A stretch of DNA of 64,000 nt from Sinomonas atrocyanea (GCF_001577305.1 NZ_CP014518.1:2542001-2606000), one strand, 5' to 3'. Numbered from the stretch's first letter, positions 7,229 through 16,022 are shown. The notes: generated from the letters alone by a model not told the origin. A program made the numbers and translations.

Positions 7229-8710
7229 CTACCGAGATGTCGCCAGCGTGTACTCGTCGGCGGCGGTCTGCACGGGGAACGACGGCGCGTGGTCGCCGGC
7301 CATGTCCTCGAGGACACGCACCACCTGCGAGCTGTAGCCGAACTCGTTGTCGTACCAGACGTACAGCACGAGGTTCTTGCCGGTCGAGATCGTCGCGAGG
7401 CCGTCGACGATCCCGGCGCGGCGCGAGCCGACGAAGTCGCTCGAGACGACCTCGGGCGAGTCGATGTAGTCGATCTGCTTGCGCAGGTCCGAGTGCAGCG
7501 ACATCTCGCGCAGGTACGCGTTGACCTCGTCCTTGGTGGTCTCGTTGTCCAGGCTGAGGTTCAGCACGGCCATCGACACATCCGGGGTGGGGACGCGGAT
7601 CGCGTTGCCGGTGAGCTTGCCGGCCAGCTCGGGCAGGGCCTTGGCCACCGCCTTGGCCGCGCCGGTCTCGGTCAGGACCATGTTGAGCCCGGCAGCGCGG
7701 CCGCGGCGGTCGCCCTTGTGGAAGTTGTCGATCAGGTTCTGGTCGTTCGTGAAGGAGTGCACGGTCTCGACGTGGCCGTGGACCACCCCGTACTTGTCGT
7801 TGATGGCCTTCAGGACCGGCGTGATCGCGTTGGTCGTGCACGAGGCAGCCGTGACGATCCTGTCGGCGGCCGAGATCGAGGTGTGGTTGATCCCGTGCAC
7901 GATGTTCGGCAGGTCGCCCTTGCCCGGGGCGGTCAGGAGCACGCGGGCCACGCCCTTGCTCTGAAGGTGCTGGGCCAGGCCCTCCGCGTCGCGCCACTTG
8001 CCGGTGTTGTCGACGACGATCGCGTCCTCGATGCCGTACTGCGTGTAGTCGACGGTGGCCGGGCTGTCCGAGTAGATGACCCGGATGAGCGTGCCGTTGG
8101 CGAGGATCGTGCTGTTCTCCTCGTCGACCGTGATGGTGCCCTCGAAGGCGCCGTGCACGGAGTCGCGGCGCAGAAGGCTCGCGCGCTTGATGAGGTCCTT
8201 CTCGGAGCCCTTGCGGACCACGATGGCGCGCAGGCGCAGGCCCGCGCCGCCGCCGGCGTGCTCGATGAGGATCCGCGCGACGAGGCGGCCGATCCGGCCG
8301 AAGCCGTAGAGCACCACGTCGGTGCCCTTGCGCGGGTCGGCGCCGTGCTTGCCTACGACCTCGGCGAGCTCGGCGCGCAGGAAGTCCTCGAGGGAGAGGG
8401 TCTGCCCCTCGGCCCGGAACGCCTCGTTCAGGCGCGCGATGTCGATCGAGGCGGCCCCGAGCTCGAGCGTGTCGAGGGCCTTGAGGATCGGGAGGGTCTC
8501 CTCGAGCGCGAGCTCCTCGCTGTCGATCTGGCGGGCCCAGCGGTGGGCCTTGAGCAGTCCGACCACGGACTGGTTGATGAGGCTGCGGCCGTGGACCGAG
8601 GTGACCACGTTGTTCTGGCGGTAGAGCCGGCCGATGACCGGGATCATCTCCTCCGCGGCGGCCTCGCGTCCGATCCACGTGCCGAGTGCGGTTTCCGTCG
8701 TTGTGCTCAC
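7229..8710 (-). CDS. gap: Glyceraldehyde-3-phosphate dehydrogenase, long GapB-like form
   Basis: 493 residues, much longer than the ~335-residue glycolytic enzyme; actinobacteria carry such an extended GapB-type form, which in Corynebacterium glutamicum is the NADP-preferring gluconeogenic isozyme. About 125 N-terminal residues precede the Rossmann motif VLYGFGRIGRLVARI. The catalytic cysteine is in ASCTTNAITP (about residue 290), followed by VHSFTNDQNL and a C-terminal WYDNEFGYS. I use the GTG at 8710, preceded by AGAGAAAGG; the ATG at 8788 lies in the leader. A hairpin with a U-run sits between promoter and start, so attenuation is possible. The glycolytic isozyme is not in this window. Confidence 0.9.
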   Translation of the reverse strand: MSTTTETALGTWIGREAAAEEMIPVIGRLYRQNNVVTSVHGRSLINQSVVGLLKAHRWARQIDSEELALEETLPILKALDTLELGAASIDIARLNEAFRAEGQTLSLEDFLRAELAEVVGKHGADPRKGTDVVLYGFGRIGRLVARILIEHAGGGAGLRLRAIVVRKGSEKDLIKRASLLRRDSVHGAFEGTITVDEENSTILANGTLIRVIYSDSPATVDYTQYGIEDAIVVDNTGKWRDAEGLAQHLQSKGVARVLLTAPGKGDLPNIVHGINHTSISAADRIVTAASCTTNAITPVLKAINDKYGVVHGHVETVHSFTNDQNLIDNFHKGDRRGRAAGLNMVLTETGAAKAVAKALPELAGKLTGNAIRVPTPDVSMAVLNLSLDNETTKDEVNAYLREMSLHSDLRKQIDYIDSPEVVSSDFVGSRRAGIVDGLATISTGKNLVLYVWYDNEFGYSSQVVRVLEDMAGDHAPSFPVQTAADEYTLATSR

Positions 8711-8795
8711 ACAGGTGCCTTTCTCTGCTTCTCGCACGCCGTCGTGCGTATACCCGCCGTGGGTGTCCAGGGGTTGGTCAGCGGGCATGAAAAGA

Positions 8796-8822
8796 GCCGG
8801 TCCTGCGATCGCAGAGCCCGGC
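8796..8822 (-). promoter_or_regulatory. Terminator-like hairpin in the gap leader (possible attenuator)
   Basis: In the gap mRNA sense, GCCGG (8822-8818) pairs with CCGGC (8800-8796) around the perfect palindrome CTGCGATCGCAG (8814-8803), followed directly by CTCTTTTC. A -10-like TACACT at 8850-8855 puts the start of transcription near 8843, so the hairpin lies inside a ~130-base leader. A second small hairpin, GAGAAC/GTTCTC (8828-8845), is at the 5' end. Confidence 0.45.
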
Positions 8823-8936
8823 CCGTGGAGAACTTCTACGTTCTCTTCCAGTGTACTGAGGCTGCCGCACGGCCGCCGCCCCAGGCCCTGTGAACCTACT
8901 CACAGCGCCCGCTGGGGGCACGCGGCAGGGGTGTGA

Positions 8937-9341
8937 GGACAGGCCGGCCTGTGAGCCGGGTTCTGTCTCCGCGCCGGGTTGCCCCGGCGCGGGAGGCGAC
9001 CATCCATCTAGGACCGCCGTTGCCGGCGGCCTCGAGCGGCCTACCCGGGCGCTCGGGCGGGCAGCCCTCGATCGCGCCCTGTCTGGCCTTGCTCCGGGTG
9101 GGGTTTACCGAGCCTCCCCGGTCGCCCGGGGAGCTGGTGGTCTCTTACACCGCCGTTTCACCCTTACCGCGGACGCGGCGCCAGGCGCCTGTCCGCGGCG
9201 GTCTGTTCTCTGTGGCACTGGCCTGCGGGTTTCCCCGAGTGGGCGTTACCCACCACCCTGCCCTGCGGAGCCCGGACTTTCCTCGCGGCGCCCTGGCTTA
9301 CGCCAGACCGCCCCGCGGTCGCCCGGCCGACCTGTCCTCTC
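8937..9341 (-). ncRNA. rnpB: RNase P RNA (class A)
   Basis: The catalytic RNA of RNase P, which trims tRNA 5' leaders. The diagnostic P4 strand GAGGAAAGTCCGGGCTCC is at 9294-9277, and the 3' partner ACAGAACCCGGCT lies at about 8965-8953. The region is ~405 nt, GC-rich and has no credible ORF. A -10 box TATAGACT (9355-9349) fixes the 5' end near 9341. The 3' end is approximate. Confidence 0.93.
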
Positions 9342-9407
9342 GTTCCCAGTCTATAGGGCCGCTCTCGGCCTTCAGGTGTCCGGCCGGCTGCCGGGTACGA
9401 TGCCGTG

Positions 9408-10172
9408 GTGCTCATCCTGCTTCCGCCCTCTGAGGGCAAGACGCCCGCGCCCTCCGGTCCCGCCGTCGACCTCGGTTCGCTGAGCTTCCCGCAGCTCGAG
9501 GTGGCCCGGAAGGAGGCACTGGAGGCCCTCGCCGAGGTGAGCGGGCGCGAGGACGCCCTCGAGGTGCTCGGCGTCGGGCCGTCGCTGGCGCACGACGTCG
9601 AGCGGAACCGGCGGCTCGCGACGGAGCCGGCGGCTCCGGCCCACGCCGTCTATTCGGGGGTGCTGTACGAGGCCCTCGGCTACGCGGGCCTGACCCCTGC
9701 GCAGCGCCGCAGGGCCGACGACTGGGTCGTCGTGGTCTCGGCGCTGTGGGGCGCGGTGGGGTTCGCGGACAGGGTTCCGGCGTACCGGCTCTCGATGTCG
9801 GCGGCCCTGCCCGGGCTCGGGCGGCTCGCCTCGTACTGGAAGCCCCTCCTCGCCGAGGCACTGGCAAAGCGCGCAGCCGGGGAACTCGTCGTCGACTGCC
9901 GCTCGAGCACGTACGCCGCTGCCTACGCTCCCCCGCCGGCCGCGACCGTCACCGTCGACGTGTTCAGGGAGCGGAATGGGAAGCGCAGCGTCGTGAGCCA
10001 CTTCGCCAAGCACCACCGAGGCGACCTCGTCAGGCACCTGCTCACGCGTCGCGGCAAGGCGCCTGCCACGCCGGAGGCCCTGCTCGCCGCCGCGGCAGAG
10101 AAGTGGGAGGCGGAGCTCGTCCCTGGCACGGCGCGCCGCCCGCACTCCCTCGCGCTCGTGCTCAGGGACTGA
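9408..10172 (+). CDS. yaaA: YaaA-family peroxide stress protein
   Basis: 254 residues beginning VLILLPPSEGKTPAP, the hallmark N-terminus of the YaaA/DUF328 family. E. coli YaaA lowers free intracellular iron during peroxide stress and binds DNA. Further family signs are YSGVLYEALGY and, near the C-terminus, VSHFAKHHRGDLVRHLL. Of two adjacent GTG codons I choose 9408, because it matches the usual MLILLPPSEGK start and is exactly six bases after a TACGAT -10 box, so the mRNA is probably leaderless. It diverges from rnpB and converges on the zinc-ribbon gene with a 16-base gap. Confidence 0.9.
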   Translation: MLILLPPSEGKTPAPSGPAVDLGSLSFPQLEVARKEALEALAEVSGREDALEVLGVGPSLAHDVERNRRLATEPAAPAHAVYSGVLYEALGYAGLTPAQRRRADDWVVVVSALWGAVGFADRVPAYRLSMSAALPGLGRLASYWKPLLAEALAKRAAGELVVDCRSSTYAAAYAPPPAATVTVDVFRERNGKRSVVSHFAKHHRGDLVRHLLTRRGKAPATPEALLAAAAEKWEAELVPGTARRPHSLALVLRD

Positions 10173-10188
10173 GGGCAGGGACGCCCGC

Positions 10189-10923
10189 TCAGGCCCACTC
10201 GGCCGAGCGGACCAGGATGCACCCGGAGTCCGGGCAGAAGACCACGTCGTCCTCGGCGGCGCCCCGGATCGCTGCCAGGTCCCCGGGGCTCAGCGCCATG
10301 CCGGAGCCCTCGGACGTGCCGTGGAAGAGTCGCGCAGCGCCCACTCCCCGCTTGGCCAGCGTCTTCTCGTAGATCCCCACGAGGCCCGGCTCGATGCCCC
10401 GGGCATACTCGGCGCGCTCCTCGGCCACCGTGGCCCGCTCAGCGGCGATCGATGCGAGCTGCGCATCGATCTCCGCGCGGAGATCCTCGCTCGCGCCGCG
10501 CGCGTCCCCGAGCGCCTCGGCCGCGGACCCCTGTGCCGCCCGCAGGCCGTCGAGCCGCTCGAGGACCTCGAGCTCGGCGTCCTCGAGGTCGCTCTGGCGC
10601 GCACGCAGCCCCGCGATGTCCTTCTGGAGGGCCTCGAGGTCCTTCGACAGGCCCCCCGCGTAGAGGCGGTCCTCGTCCCGCGCGATCCGGGTGGAGGCCT
10701 CGGAGACCTTCGACTCGATCCCGGCAAGCTCTGCCTCGGTCTCCGCCACCGCCCGGTCGGCCTCGCCCGCCGCCGCCGAGGCCTGCTCGAGGGCGGCCTT
10801 CGCCGGGGCGAGCCGGGGGTCCGTCTCGAGGCTCCGGCGGCGCACCTCGAGCGAGCGCAGCCGGGCGTCCAGGGCCTGCAGCCCGAGGAGCTTGAGCTGT
10901 TCGGCGGCCGGGGCCTTGGGCAT
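10189..10923 (-). CDS. Coiled-coil hairpin protein with degenerate C4 zinc ribbon
   Basis: 244 residues: a long Ala/Glu/Arg-rich antiparallel coiled coil (residues ~10-180) and a short C-terminal domain, as in the actinobacterial zinc-ribbon family found beside Nif3. Those proteins normally carry CxxC ... CPxCGRILV; here the first knuckle reads HGTSEGSGMALSPGDL with no cysteine, and the second is FCPDSGCILVR. Zinc binding is therefore probably weakened or lost. ATG 10923 has AAGGAGG six bases upstream. The gene follows the Nif3 gene by 61 bases on the same strand, a widespread actinobacterial pair. Its molecular role is unknown. Confidence 0.85.
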   Translation of the reverse strand: MPKAPAAEQLKLLGLQALDARLRSLEVRRRSLETDPRLAPAKAALEQASAAAGEADRAVAETEAELAGIESKVSEASTRIARDEDRLYAGGLSKDLEALQKDIAGLRARQSDLEDAELEVLERLDGLRAAQGSAAEALGDARGASEDLRAEIDAQLASIAAERATVAEERAEYARGIEPGLVGIYEKTLAKRGVGAARLFHGTSEGSGMALSPGDLAAIRGAAEDDVVFCPDSGCILVRSAEWA

Positions 10924-10984
10924 CGTTCCTCCTTAGGGGCCGCTGCCCTGGGTGGCTGGGCGGAGGCGGCCGGTGGCTGCGACT

Positions 10985-11929
10985 CTATCCCTCGCCCGGG
11001 GTGAGGATGAAGTCCCAGGGATCGGTGTTGATCGTCGAGACCCTGATGTCGAGGCTGTGGCCCTGGTCGGTGAGGACGTTGTCGAGCGCGGAGGCTGCGG
11101 CGGGGAGCCAGAGCCACTCGCTCGCGAAGTGGCTCACGTCGATGAGGTAGGGGCGCCCGTCCGGGGACGCCTCGCGCGCCTCCGAGGCGGGGTGGTGCCG
11201 CAGGTCCGCGGTGATGTAGACGTCCGCCTCGGCCGCGCGGACGGCGTCGAACAGGCTGTCACCCGCGCCACCGCACACGGCGACGCGGCGCACGAGCCCG
11301 TCGCGGTCGCCGGAGACGCGGACGCCGCCGGCCACCGCCGGCAGGATGCCGAAGAGCCGCCCGGCGAGATCTCCGAGGCTCGTGATCTCGCCGAGGTCGC
11401 CCACGCGCCCGATCCCCTCTTCGGGCAGGCCGGCGGCGGCCTTCGTCAGCGGCGCGACGTCGTCGAGCCCCAGCGCGTCGGCGAGCACATCGGAGACGCC
11501 GCCGACGGCGGAGTCCCCGTTCGTGTGGACGCTCACGAGGGCGGTGCCCGACTCGATGAGGCGGTGCACGGCGCGACCCTTGGGGGTGTTCGCGGCGACG
11601 CTCGTGACCCCCCGCAGCAGCAGCGGATGGTGGGCCACGATCAGGTCCGCCTCCCATGCCGCGGCCTCCTCGATGACCTCAAGGACCGGGTCGACGCAGA
11701 ACAGGATCCTGCGCACGGGCTGGGACGGGCGTCCCGTCACAAGGCCGACGGCGTCCCAGCCCTCGGCGAGGGACTCGGGCCACAGCTCCTCGACGGCCAG
11801 GAGCACGTCGGCGAGCGTCACGCCCTCTGCGGCGCCGGGGGTGCCCTCCGGGGCTCCCTCCTCGCCGGGCTCGGCGCTGGGGCCGGTGGACTCGTCCTCC
11901 AGCGGGGCGGGGCCGTTCTGCTCTGTCAC
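10985..11929 (-). CDS. Nif3-like dinuclear metal centre protein
   Basis: 314 residues of the NIF3/DUF34 (GTP cyclohydrolase I type 2-like) family. Conserved elements: ESLAEGWDAVGL near the N-terminus, ADLIVAHHPLLL with two histidine metal ligands, VHTNGDS, VAVCGGAGDSLF, ADVYITADLRHH and a C-terminal LIDVSHFASE. The family assembles into toroids with two metals per site; its cellular function is not settled. I use GTG 11929, since the longer frame antisense to msrA is a shadow. The first ~35 residues (Pro/Glu/Gly-rich) precede the conserved core. It probably shares an mRNA with the zinc-ribbon gene downstream and diverges from msrA. Confidence 0.9.
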   Translation of the reverse strand: MTEQNGPAPLEDESTGPSAEPGEEGAPEGTPGAAEGVTLADVLLAVEELWPESLAEGWDAVGLVTGRPSQPVRRILFCVDPVLEVIEEAAAWEADLIVAHHPLLLRGVTSVAANTPKGRAVHRLIESGTALVSVHTNGDSAVGGVSDVLADALGLDDVAPLTKAAAGLPEEGIGRVGDLGEITSLGDLAGRLFGILPAVAGGVRVSGDRDGLVRRVAVCGGAGDSLFDAVRAAEADVYITADLRHHPASEAREASPDGRPYLIDVSHFASEWLWLPAAASALDNVLTDQGHSLDIRVSTINTDPWDFILTPGEG

Positions 11930-11983
11930 GAGGCGAGGTCCTCTCTCGGGAATCTTCCGCGGGCTGCGGACATTGTAGGCAGC

Positions 11984-12508
11984 ATGAAGACTTTCATTCT
12001 GGGCGGCGGCTGCTTCTGGTGCCTCGACGCGGTCTACCAGAAGACCCGCGGCGTCTCCTCGGTGGTCTCGGGCTACACCGGCGGCCACTTCCCTGACCCT
12101 GACTACTACAGCGTGTGCTCCGGGATGACGGGGCACGCCGAGGTCGTCGCAGTCACCTTCGACGAGGAGGTCATTCCCCAGGAGACCGTCCTGGACATGT
12201 TCTTCGCCCTGCACGATCCGACCACGCCCAACCGGCAGGGCTACGACGTCGGCACCCAGTACCGCTCGTCCATGTTCTACCTGACGGATGAGGAGAAGGA
12301 GCTGTTCGAGCGGGCGATCGAGCGCAACCAGTCGCTCTGGAACACCCCGATCGTGACCGAGGTGAGCCGGGCTGGCACCTTCTACCCTGCGGAAGACTTC
12401 CATCAGGACTACTACGCGAAGAACCCGGACGCGGGCTACTGCAGCGTGATCATCAACCCCAAGCTCGCCAAGGCCAGAAAATATTACTCTCAGTGGCTGA
12501 TTTCCTAG
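11984..12508 (+). CDS. msrA: Peptide methionine-S-sulfoxide reductase A
   Basis: 174 residues; reduces methionine (S)-sulfoxide in oxidised proteins, with electrons from thioredoxin. The signature GGGCFWC gives catalytic Cys10 and a second Cys13; VVSGYTGG, GMTGHAEVV and DPTTPNRQG are conserved core motifs. The C-terminal AGYCSVIINPKL supplies the resolving cysteine. ATG 11984 is very close to its probable promoter (GTAGGC, 4-8 bases upstream), with no room for a classical ribosome site. The last codons (AAA TAT TAC TCT) are strikingly AT-rich for this genome. cysK follows. Confidence 0.95.
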   Translation: MKTFILGGGCFWCLDAVYQKTRGVSSVVSGYTGGHFPDPDYYSVCSGMTGHAEVVAVTFDEEVIPQETVLDMFFALHDPTTPNRQGYDVGTQYRSSMFYLTDEEKELFERAIERNQSLWNTPIVTEVSRAGTFYPAEDFHQDYYAKNPDAGYCSVIINPKLAKARKYYSQWLIS

Positions 12509-12528
12509 CCGCCCTCCGGCGCGCTGGC

Positions 12529-12534
12529 TAGGCT
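12529..12534 (+). promoter_or_regulatory. -10 box TAGGCT for cysK-cysE
   Basis: TAGGCT in the 86-base gap between msrA and cysK implies a ~55-base 5' leader ending in AAGGA, eight or so bases before the ATG of cysK. Confidence 0.45.
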
Positions 12535-12594
12535 GAAGCCGCAGCCGGCCCCTACGGTCAGACTGTCACGCCTACTGCAGAAAGCTAAGGACTC

Positions 12595-13530
12595 ATGGCA
12601 CGCATCTACGACGACGTCACGCAGCTGGTCGGCAACACCCCGCTGGTCCGGCTCAACCGGCTCACGGAAGGCCTGGAGGCCCAGGTCGCGGTCAAGCTCG
12701 AGTTCTACAATCCCGCCAACAGCGTCAAGGACCGCATCGGCGTGGCCATCATCGATGCTGCCGAGAAGGCGGGCGCGCTCAAGCCGGGCGGGACGATCGT
12801 GGAGGGCACCTCCGGCAACACGGGCATCGCCCTGGCCATGGTGGGCGCCGCCCGCGGCTACAAGGTGATCCTGACGATGCCCGAGACGATGTCGACCGAG
12901 CGCCGCGTGCTGCTGCGCGCGTACGGTGCCGAGATCGTCCTCACCCCCGGCTCGGACGGCATGCGTGGCGCCGTGGAGAAGGCCCAGGAGATCGTCGCCA
13001 ACACCGAGAACTCGATCTGGGCCCAGCAGTTCGCGAACCCGGCCAACCCTGAGGTCCACCGGGCCACCACGGCCGAAGAGGTCTGGAACGACACTGACGG
13101 CGGCGTCGACATCTTCGTCAGCGGGATCGGCACCGGCGGCACCATCACCGGTGTCGGCCAGGTCCTGAAGGAGCGCAAGCCGGGCGTGCAGGTCGTGGCC
13201 GTCGAGCCGAAGGACTCGCCCATCCTCAACGGCGGCCCCGCCGGCCCCCACAAGATCCAGGGCCTCGGCGCGAACTTCGTGCCCGAGATCCTCGACACGA
13301 ATGTGTACGATGAGGTGCTCGACGCGACCCTCGAGGACTCCGTCGCAGTGGCGCGGGACCTCGCCGCCCAGGAGGGCATCCTCGGCGGCATCTCCTCCGG
13401 CGCCATCGTCTGGGGCGCCCTCGAGCTGGCCAAGCGTCCCGAGAACAAGGGCAAGCTGATCGTCGCCATCGTGTGCGACTTCGGCGAGCGCTACATCTCC
13501 ACTGTCCTCTACGACGACATCCGCGGCTAG
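12595..13530 (+). CDS. cysK: Cysteine synthase A (O-acetylserine sulfhydrylase)
   Basis: 311 residues, PLP-dependent fold type II; makes L-cysteine from O-acetylserine and sulfide. PLP lysine is Lys45 in NSVKDRIG; the phosphate-binding and substrate loop EGTSGNTGIA lies near residues 69-78, and GTGGTITGVG forms the glycine-rich phosphate cup. The start has AAGGA upstream. cysE begins 34 bases later on the same strand, so the enzyme and its substrate-producing partner are one operon. They classically form the cysteine synthase complex through the CysE C-terminus. Confidence 0.95.
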   Translation: MARIYDDVTQLVGNTPLVRLNRLTEGLEAQVAVKLEFYNPANSVKDRIGVAIIDAAEKAGALKPGGTIVEGTSGNTGIALAMVGAARGYKVILTMPETMSTERRVLLRAYGAEIVLTPGSDGMRGAVEKAQEIVANTENSIWAQQFANPANPEVHRATTAEEVWNDTDGGVDIFVSGIGTGGTITGVGQVLKERKPGVQVVAVEPKDSPILNGGPAGPHKIQGLGANFVPEILDTNVYDEVLDATLEDSVAVARDLAAQEGILGGISSGAIVWGALELAKRPENKGKLIVAIVCDFGERYISTVLYDDIRG

Positions 13531-13564
13531 GGGCACGGGCTCCGGCTCGGCGGAAGGAAACCTG

Positions 13565-14152
13565 TTGTCTCTGATCAAACGCACGGTGGCGCGGCTGAGG
13601 GAAGACCTCGAGGCCGCGGCCGCGCACGACCCGGCTGCCCGCGGCAACGTCGAGAACTTCCTCGCTTACTCCGGGCTGCATGCCATCTGGATCCACCGCC
13701 TCACCCATGCCATGTGGCAGCGCGAGGAACTCCGCCTCCCGGCCCGGCTGATCTCGCAGGCCGGCCGCTTCCTCACCGGCATCGAGATCCATCCCGGTGC
13801 GACGATCGGGCGCAGATTCTTCATCGACCACGGGATGGGCGTGGTGATCGGGGAGACGGCCGAGATCGGCAACGACGTGTTCCTCTACCACGGGGTCACC
13901 CTCGGCGGCCGCTCGCTCGCGAAGGTCAAGCGGCACCCCACCATCGGCGACGGCGTGACCATCGGCGCGGGCGCGAAGGTCCTCGGACCCATCACGATCG
14001 GGGCGGGCAGCGCTGTGGGCGCCAACGCCGTGGTGGTCAAGGATGCCCCGCCCAACTCGATCGTCACGGGCGTGCCCGCGACCTGGCGCCACCGGGACGC
14101 GGCGAAGGAGACGAAGCCGGCCGTCGACCCGGCGGAGTACTACTACATCTAG
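13565..14152 (+). CDS. cysE: Serine O-acetyltransferase (short EpsC-type)
   Basis: 195 residues; acetylates L-serine from acetyl-CoA, the committed step to cysteine. A short N-terminal helical region is followed by a left-handed beta-helix of hexapeptide repeats (about residues 75-165, with IHPGATIGRRFFIDHGMGVVIG and PTIGDGVTIGAGAKVLGP in pieces). It is shorter than the ~270-residue enterobacterial enzyme. The C-terminus ends EYYYI; the terminal Ile is the residue that inserts into the CysK active site in known complexes. TTG start with AGGAAA upstream. Confidence 0.93.
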   Translation: MSLIKRTVARLREDLEAAAAHDPAARGNVENFLAYSGLHAIWIHRLTHAMWQREELRLPARLISQAGRFLTGIEIHPGATIGRRFFIDHGMGVVIGETAEIGNDVFLYHGVTLGGRSLAKVKRHPTIGDGVTIGAGAKVLGPITIGAGSAVGANAVVVKDAPPNSIVTGVPATWRHRDAAKETKPAVDPAEYYYI

Positions 14153-14169
14153 CCCCGACGGAACCACGC

Positions 14170-14212
14170 ACGACGGCGCCGCTCCCCGCGCGGGGTGCGG
14201 CGCCGCCGTCGT
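14170..14212 (+). terminator. Terminator hairpin after cysE
   Basis: GGCGCCGC / GCGGCGCC core with outer ACGAC/GTCGT arms separated by a three-base bulge, about 18 bases after the cysE stop. GC-rich, without a clear U-tract. Confidence 0.7.
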
Positions 14213-14280
14213 CCGCGGATGTCTTCGGAACGTCCACCCTCCGTTAAGGCGCGGTTGGCCTCGGGCGCACCCGCGCGCGG

Positions 14281-14286
14281 CATGCT
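14281..14286 (+). promoter_or_regulatory. -10-like CATGCT, six bases before the phosphatase start
   Basis: CATGCT has the spacing to the start codon (six bases) seen for other leaderless genes in this window, but its first base departs from TANNNT. The same hexamer stands before the zwf start. Confidence 0.35.
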
Positions 14287-14292
14287 CTGCCC

Positions 14293-15915
14293 ATGACGAA
14301 CCCCCCTGAGAACTCCCCCGTCACCCGCCGGCGCCTCCTCCTGGGCGCCGGCCTCGCCGCAGCCGCCGGGACCGTGGGCTTCGCGGCCCCGGCGCAGGCG
14401 TCCCCGGCGGCCGGAGCATCCGGCAAGGACCTGCCCGGCTCGCTCTCGGCGACGGACCCCACGGCCGTCCCGACGGTCGACGGACTCCACCTCCAGTTCG
14501 GCTCGGACGCCTCGAGCGAGATGGTGGTCTCGTGGCACACGCTCCAGCCGGTGCGCGGGGCCCGGGTGGTCCTGGGCGATGGCCACGGTACCTTCGACAA
14601 GGCGGTCGAGGCGACGACCCGCAGCTACGTGGACGCCAAGTCCGGCCAGAAGGTGTACGCGCACCATGCGGTCCTGTCCGGCCTCGCCGCGGAGACGGGC
14701 TACCTGTACGCAGCGGTCCACGCCGGAGCTGCGCCGCAGTTCGGGACCTTCACCACCGCACCGCGCGGCCGCGGCCGCGTGACCTTCACGAGCTTCGGCG
14801 ACCAGGGCACCCCCACGCTCGGCAAGAAGCTGGGCACCTCGTGGGCCAACGACAACCTCGGCTCCCCCGCCGCCGGCGACACGACAGGCGGCGTCGAGCG
14901 GGTGCAGCCCATGTTCCACCTCTTCAACGGGGACCTCTGCTACGCGAACCTCGCGACGGACCGGATCCGCACGTGGTGGGACTTCTGGGCCAACAACTCC
15001 CGCAGCGCCCGGAACCGGCCGTGGATGCCCTCGGCCGGGAACCACGAGAACGAGCTCGGCAACGGTCCCATCGGCTACGCGGCGTACCAGACGTACTTCC
15101 AGGTCCCCGAGGCCTCCGGACAGACCGACGTGACGCGGGGGCTGTGGTACAGCTTCACCGTGGGCGCGGTGCGGGTCATCTCGCTCGCGAACGACGACGT
15201 GTGCTACCAGGACGGCGGCAACTCGTACGTGCGCGGCTACTCGGGCGGTGCGCAGAAGGCCTGGCTCGAGAAGGAGCTCGCCGCGGCCCGCTCGGACCGT
15301 GACGTCGACTGGATCGTCGTGTGCATGCACCAGGTGGCGATCAGCACGGCCAACAACTTCAACGGCGCCGACCTCGGCGTCCGGCAGGAGTGGGTGCCGC
15401 TGTTCGACAAGTACGGCGTCGACCTCGTGGTGTGCGGGCACGAGCACCACTACGAGCGCTCGCACCCGATCCGCGGGCACGAGGCGAACCAGACGATGAC
15501 GCCGGTGCCGGCCGGCACCGACACGCGGACCATCGACACGACCAAGGGCACGGTGCACATGGTCCTGGGCGGCGGCGGGACCTCAGCTCCGTCGAACCAG
15601 CTCCTGTTCACCCCGCCCGAGTGCCGGGTGATCGTCTCGGTCTCGGACCAGCCGGATCCGACGACGCACCACCGGGTGCCCGTCTACGTGCACGAGCCGG
15701 CTCCCTGGTCCGCCGTCCGCGATGCCGCGAACTCCTACGGCTTCGGCGCGTTCGAGGTCGACCCGGGGACACCCGGCGGGGACACCACGATGAAGGTCAC
15801 CTACTACAACGTCACCGGCGTGGGCGGGGGCCTGGAGGCCTTCGAATCCTTCACGCTGCGACGTCCGCGCTCGGACGCCGGCCGGTCGGCCGGCGCGCCC
15901 GGGCAGCAGGGCTGA
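14293..15915 (+). CDS. Secreted purple acid phosphatase-like metallophosphoesterase (Tat substrate)
   Basis: 540 residues. The N-terminus has a twin-arginine signal (TRRRLLLG at residues 11-18, hydrophobic stretch, cleavage near AQA-SPA about residue 36). A fibronectin-like N domain (about 50-155) precedes the calcineurin-like catalytic domain with ordered metal motifs TSFGDQG, FNGDLCYAN, SAGNHENE, CMHQVAIS and CGHEHHYER. In purple acid phosphatases these bind an Fe-M centre, with tyrosine in GDxxY; the sequence fits. It probably scavenges phosphate from organic esters outside the cell. It could respond to phosphate limitation, but I see no convincing PHO box. Monocistronic, bounded by strong hairpins. 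Confidence 0.88.
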   Translation: MTNPPENSPVTRRRLLLGAGLAAAAGTVGFAAPAQASPAAGASGKDLPGSLSATDPTAVPTVDGLHLQFGSDASSEMVVSWHTLQPVRGARVVLGDGHGTFDKAVEATTRSYVDAKSGQKVYAHHAVLSGLAAETGYLYAAVHAGAAPQFGTFTTAPRGRGRVTFTSFGDQGTPTLGKKLGTSWANDNLGSPAAGDTTGGVERVQPMFHLFNGDLCYANLATDRIRTWWDFWANNSRSARNRPWMPSAGNHENELGNGPIGYAAYQTYFQVPEASGQTDVTRGLWYSFTVGAVRVISLANDDVCYQDGGNSYVRGYSGGAQKAWLEKELAAARSDRDVDWIVVCMHQVAISTANNFNGADLGVRQEWVPLFDKYGVDLVVCGHEHHYERSHPIRGHEANQTMTPVPAGTDTRTIDTTKGTVHMVLGGGGTSAPSNQLLFTPPECRVIVSVSDQPDPTTHHRVPVYVHEPAPWSAVRDAANSYGFGAFEVDPGTPGGDTTMKVTYYNVTGVGGGLEAFESFTLRRPRSDAGRSAGAPGQQG

Positions 15916-15943
15916 CGCCGCCCGTCGGCACCGGCGACCCACG

Positions 15944-15987
15944 CACGACGGCGCCGCCCACCTCGCGAGGTGGGCGGCGCCGTCGTG
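15944..15987. terminator. 44-base perfect palindrome, bidirectional terminator
   Basis: Two 22-base perfect arms (15944-15965, 15966-15987) meeting at CTCGCGAG, between the convergent phosphatase and gnd genes. Very stable as RNA; no U-tract. Confidence 0.8.
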
Positions 15988-16022
15988 GTTCGGGACGCGG
16001 CTCCCGGAGGGCGACCCCCACG

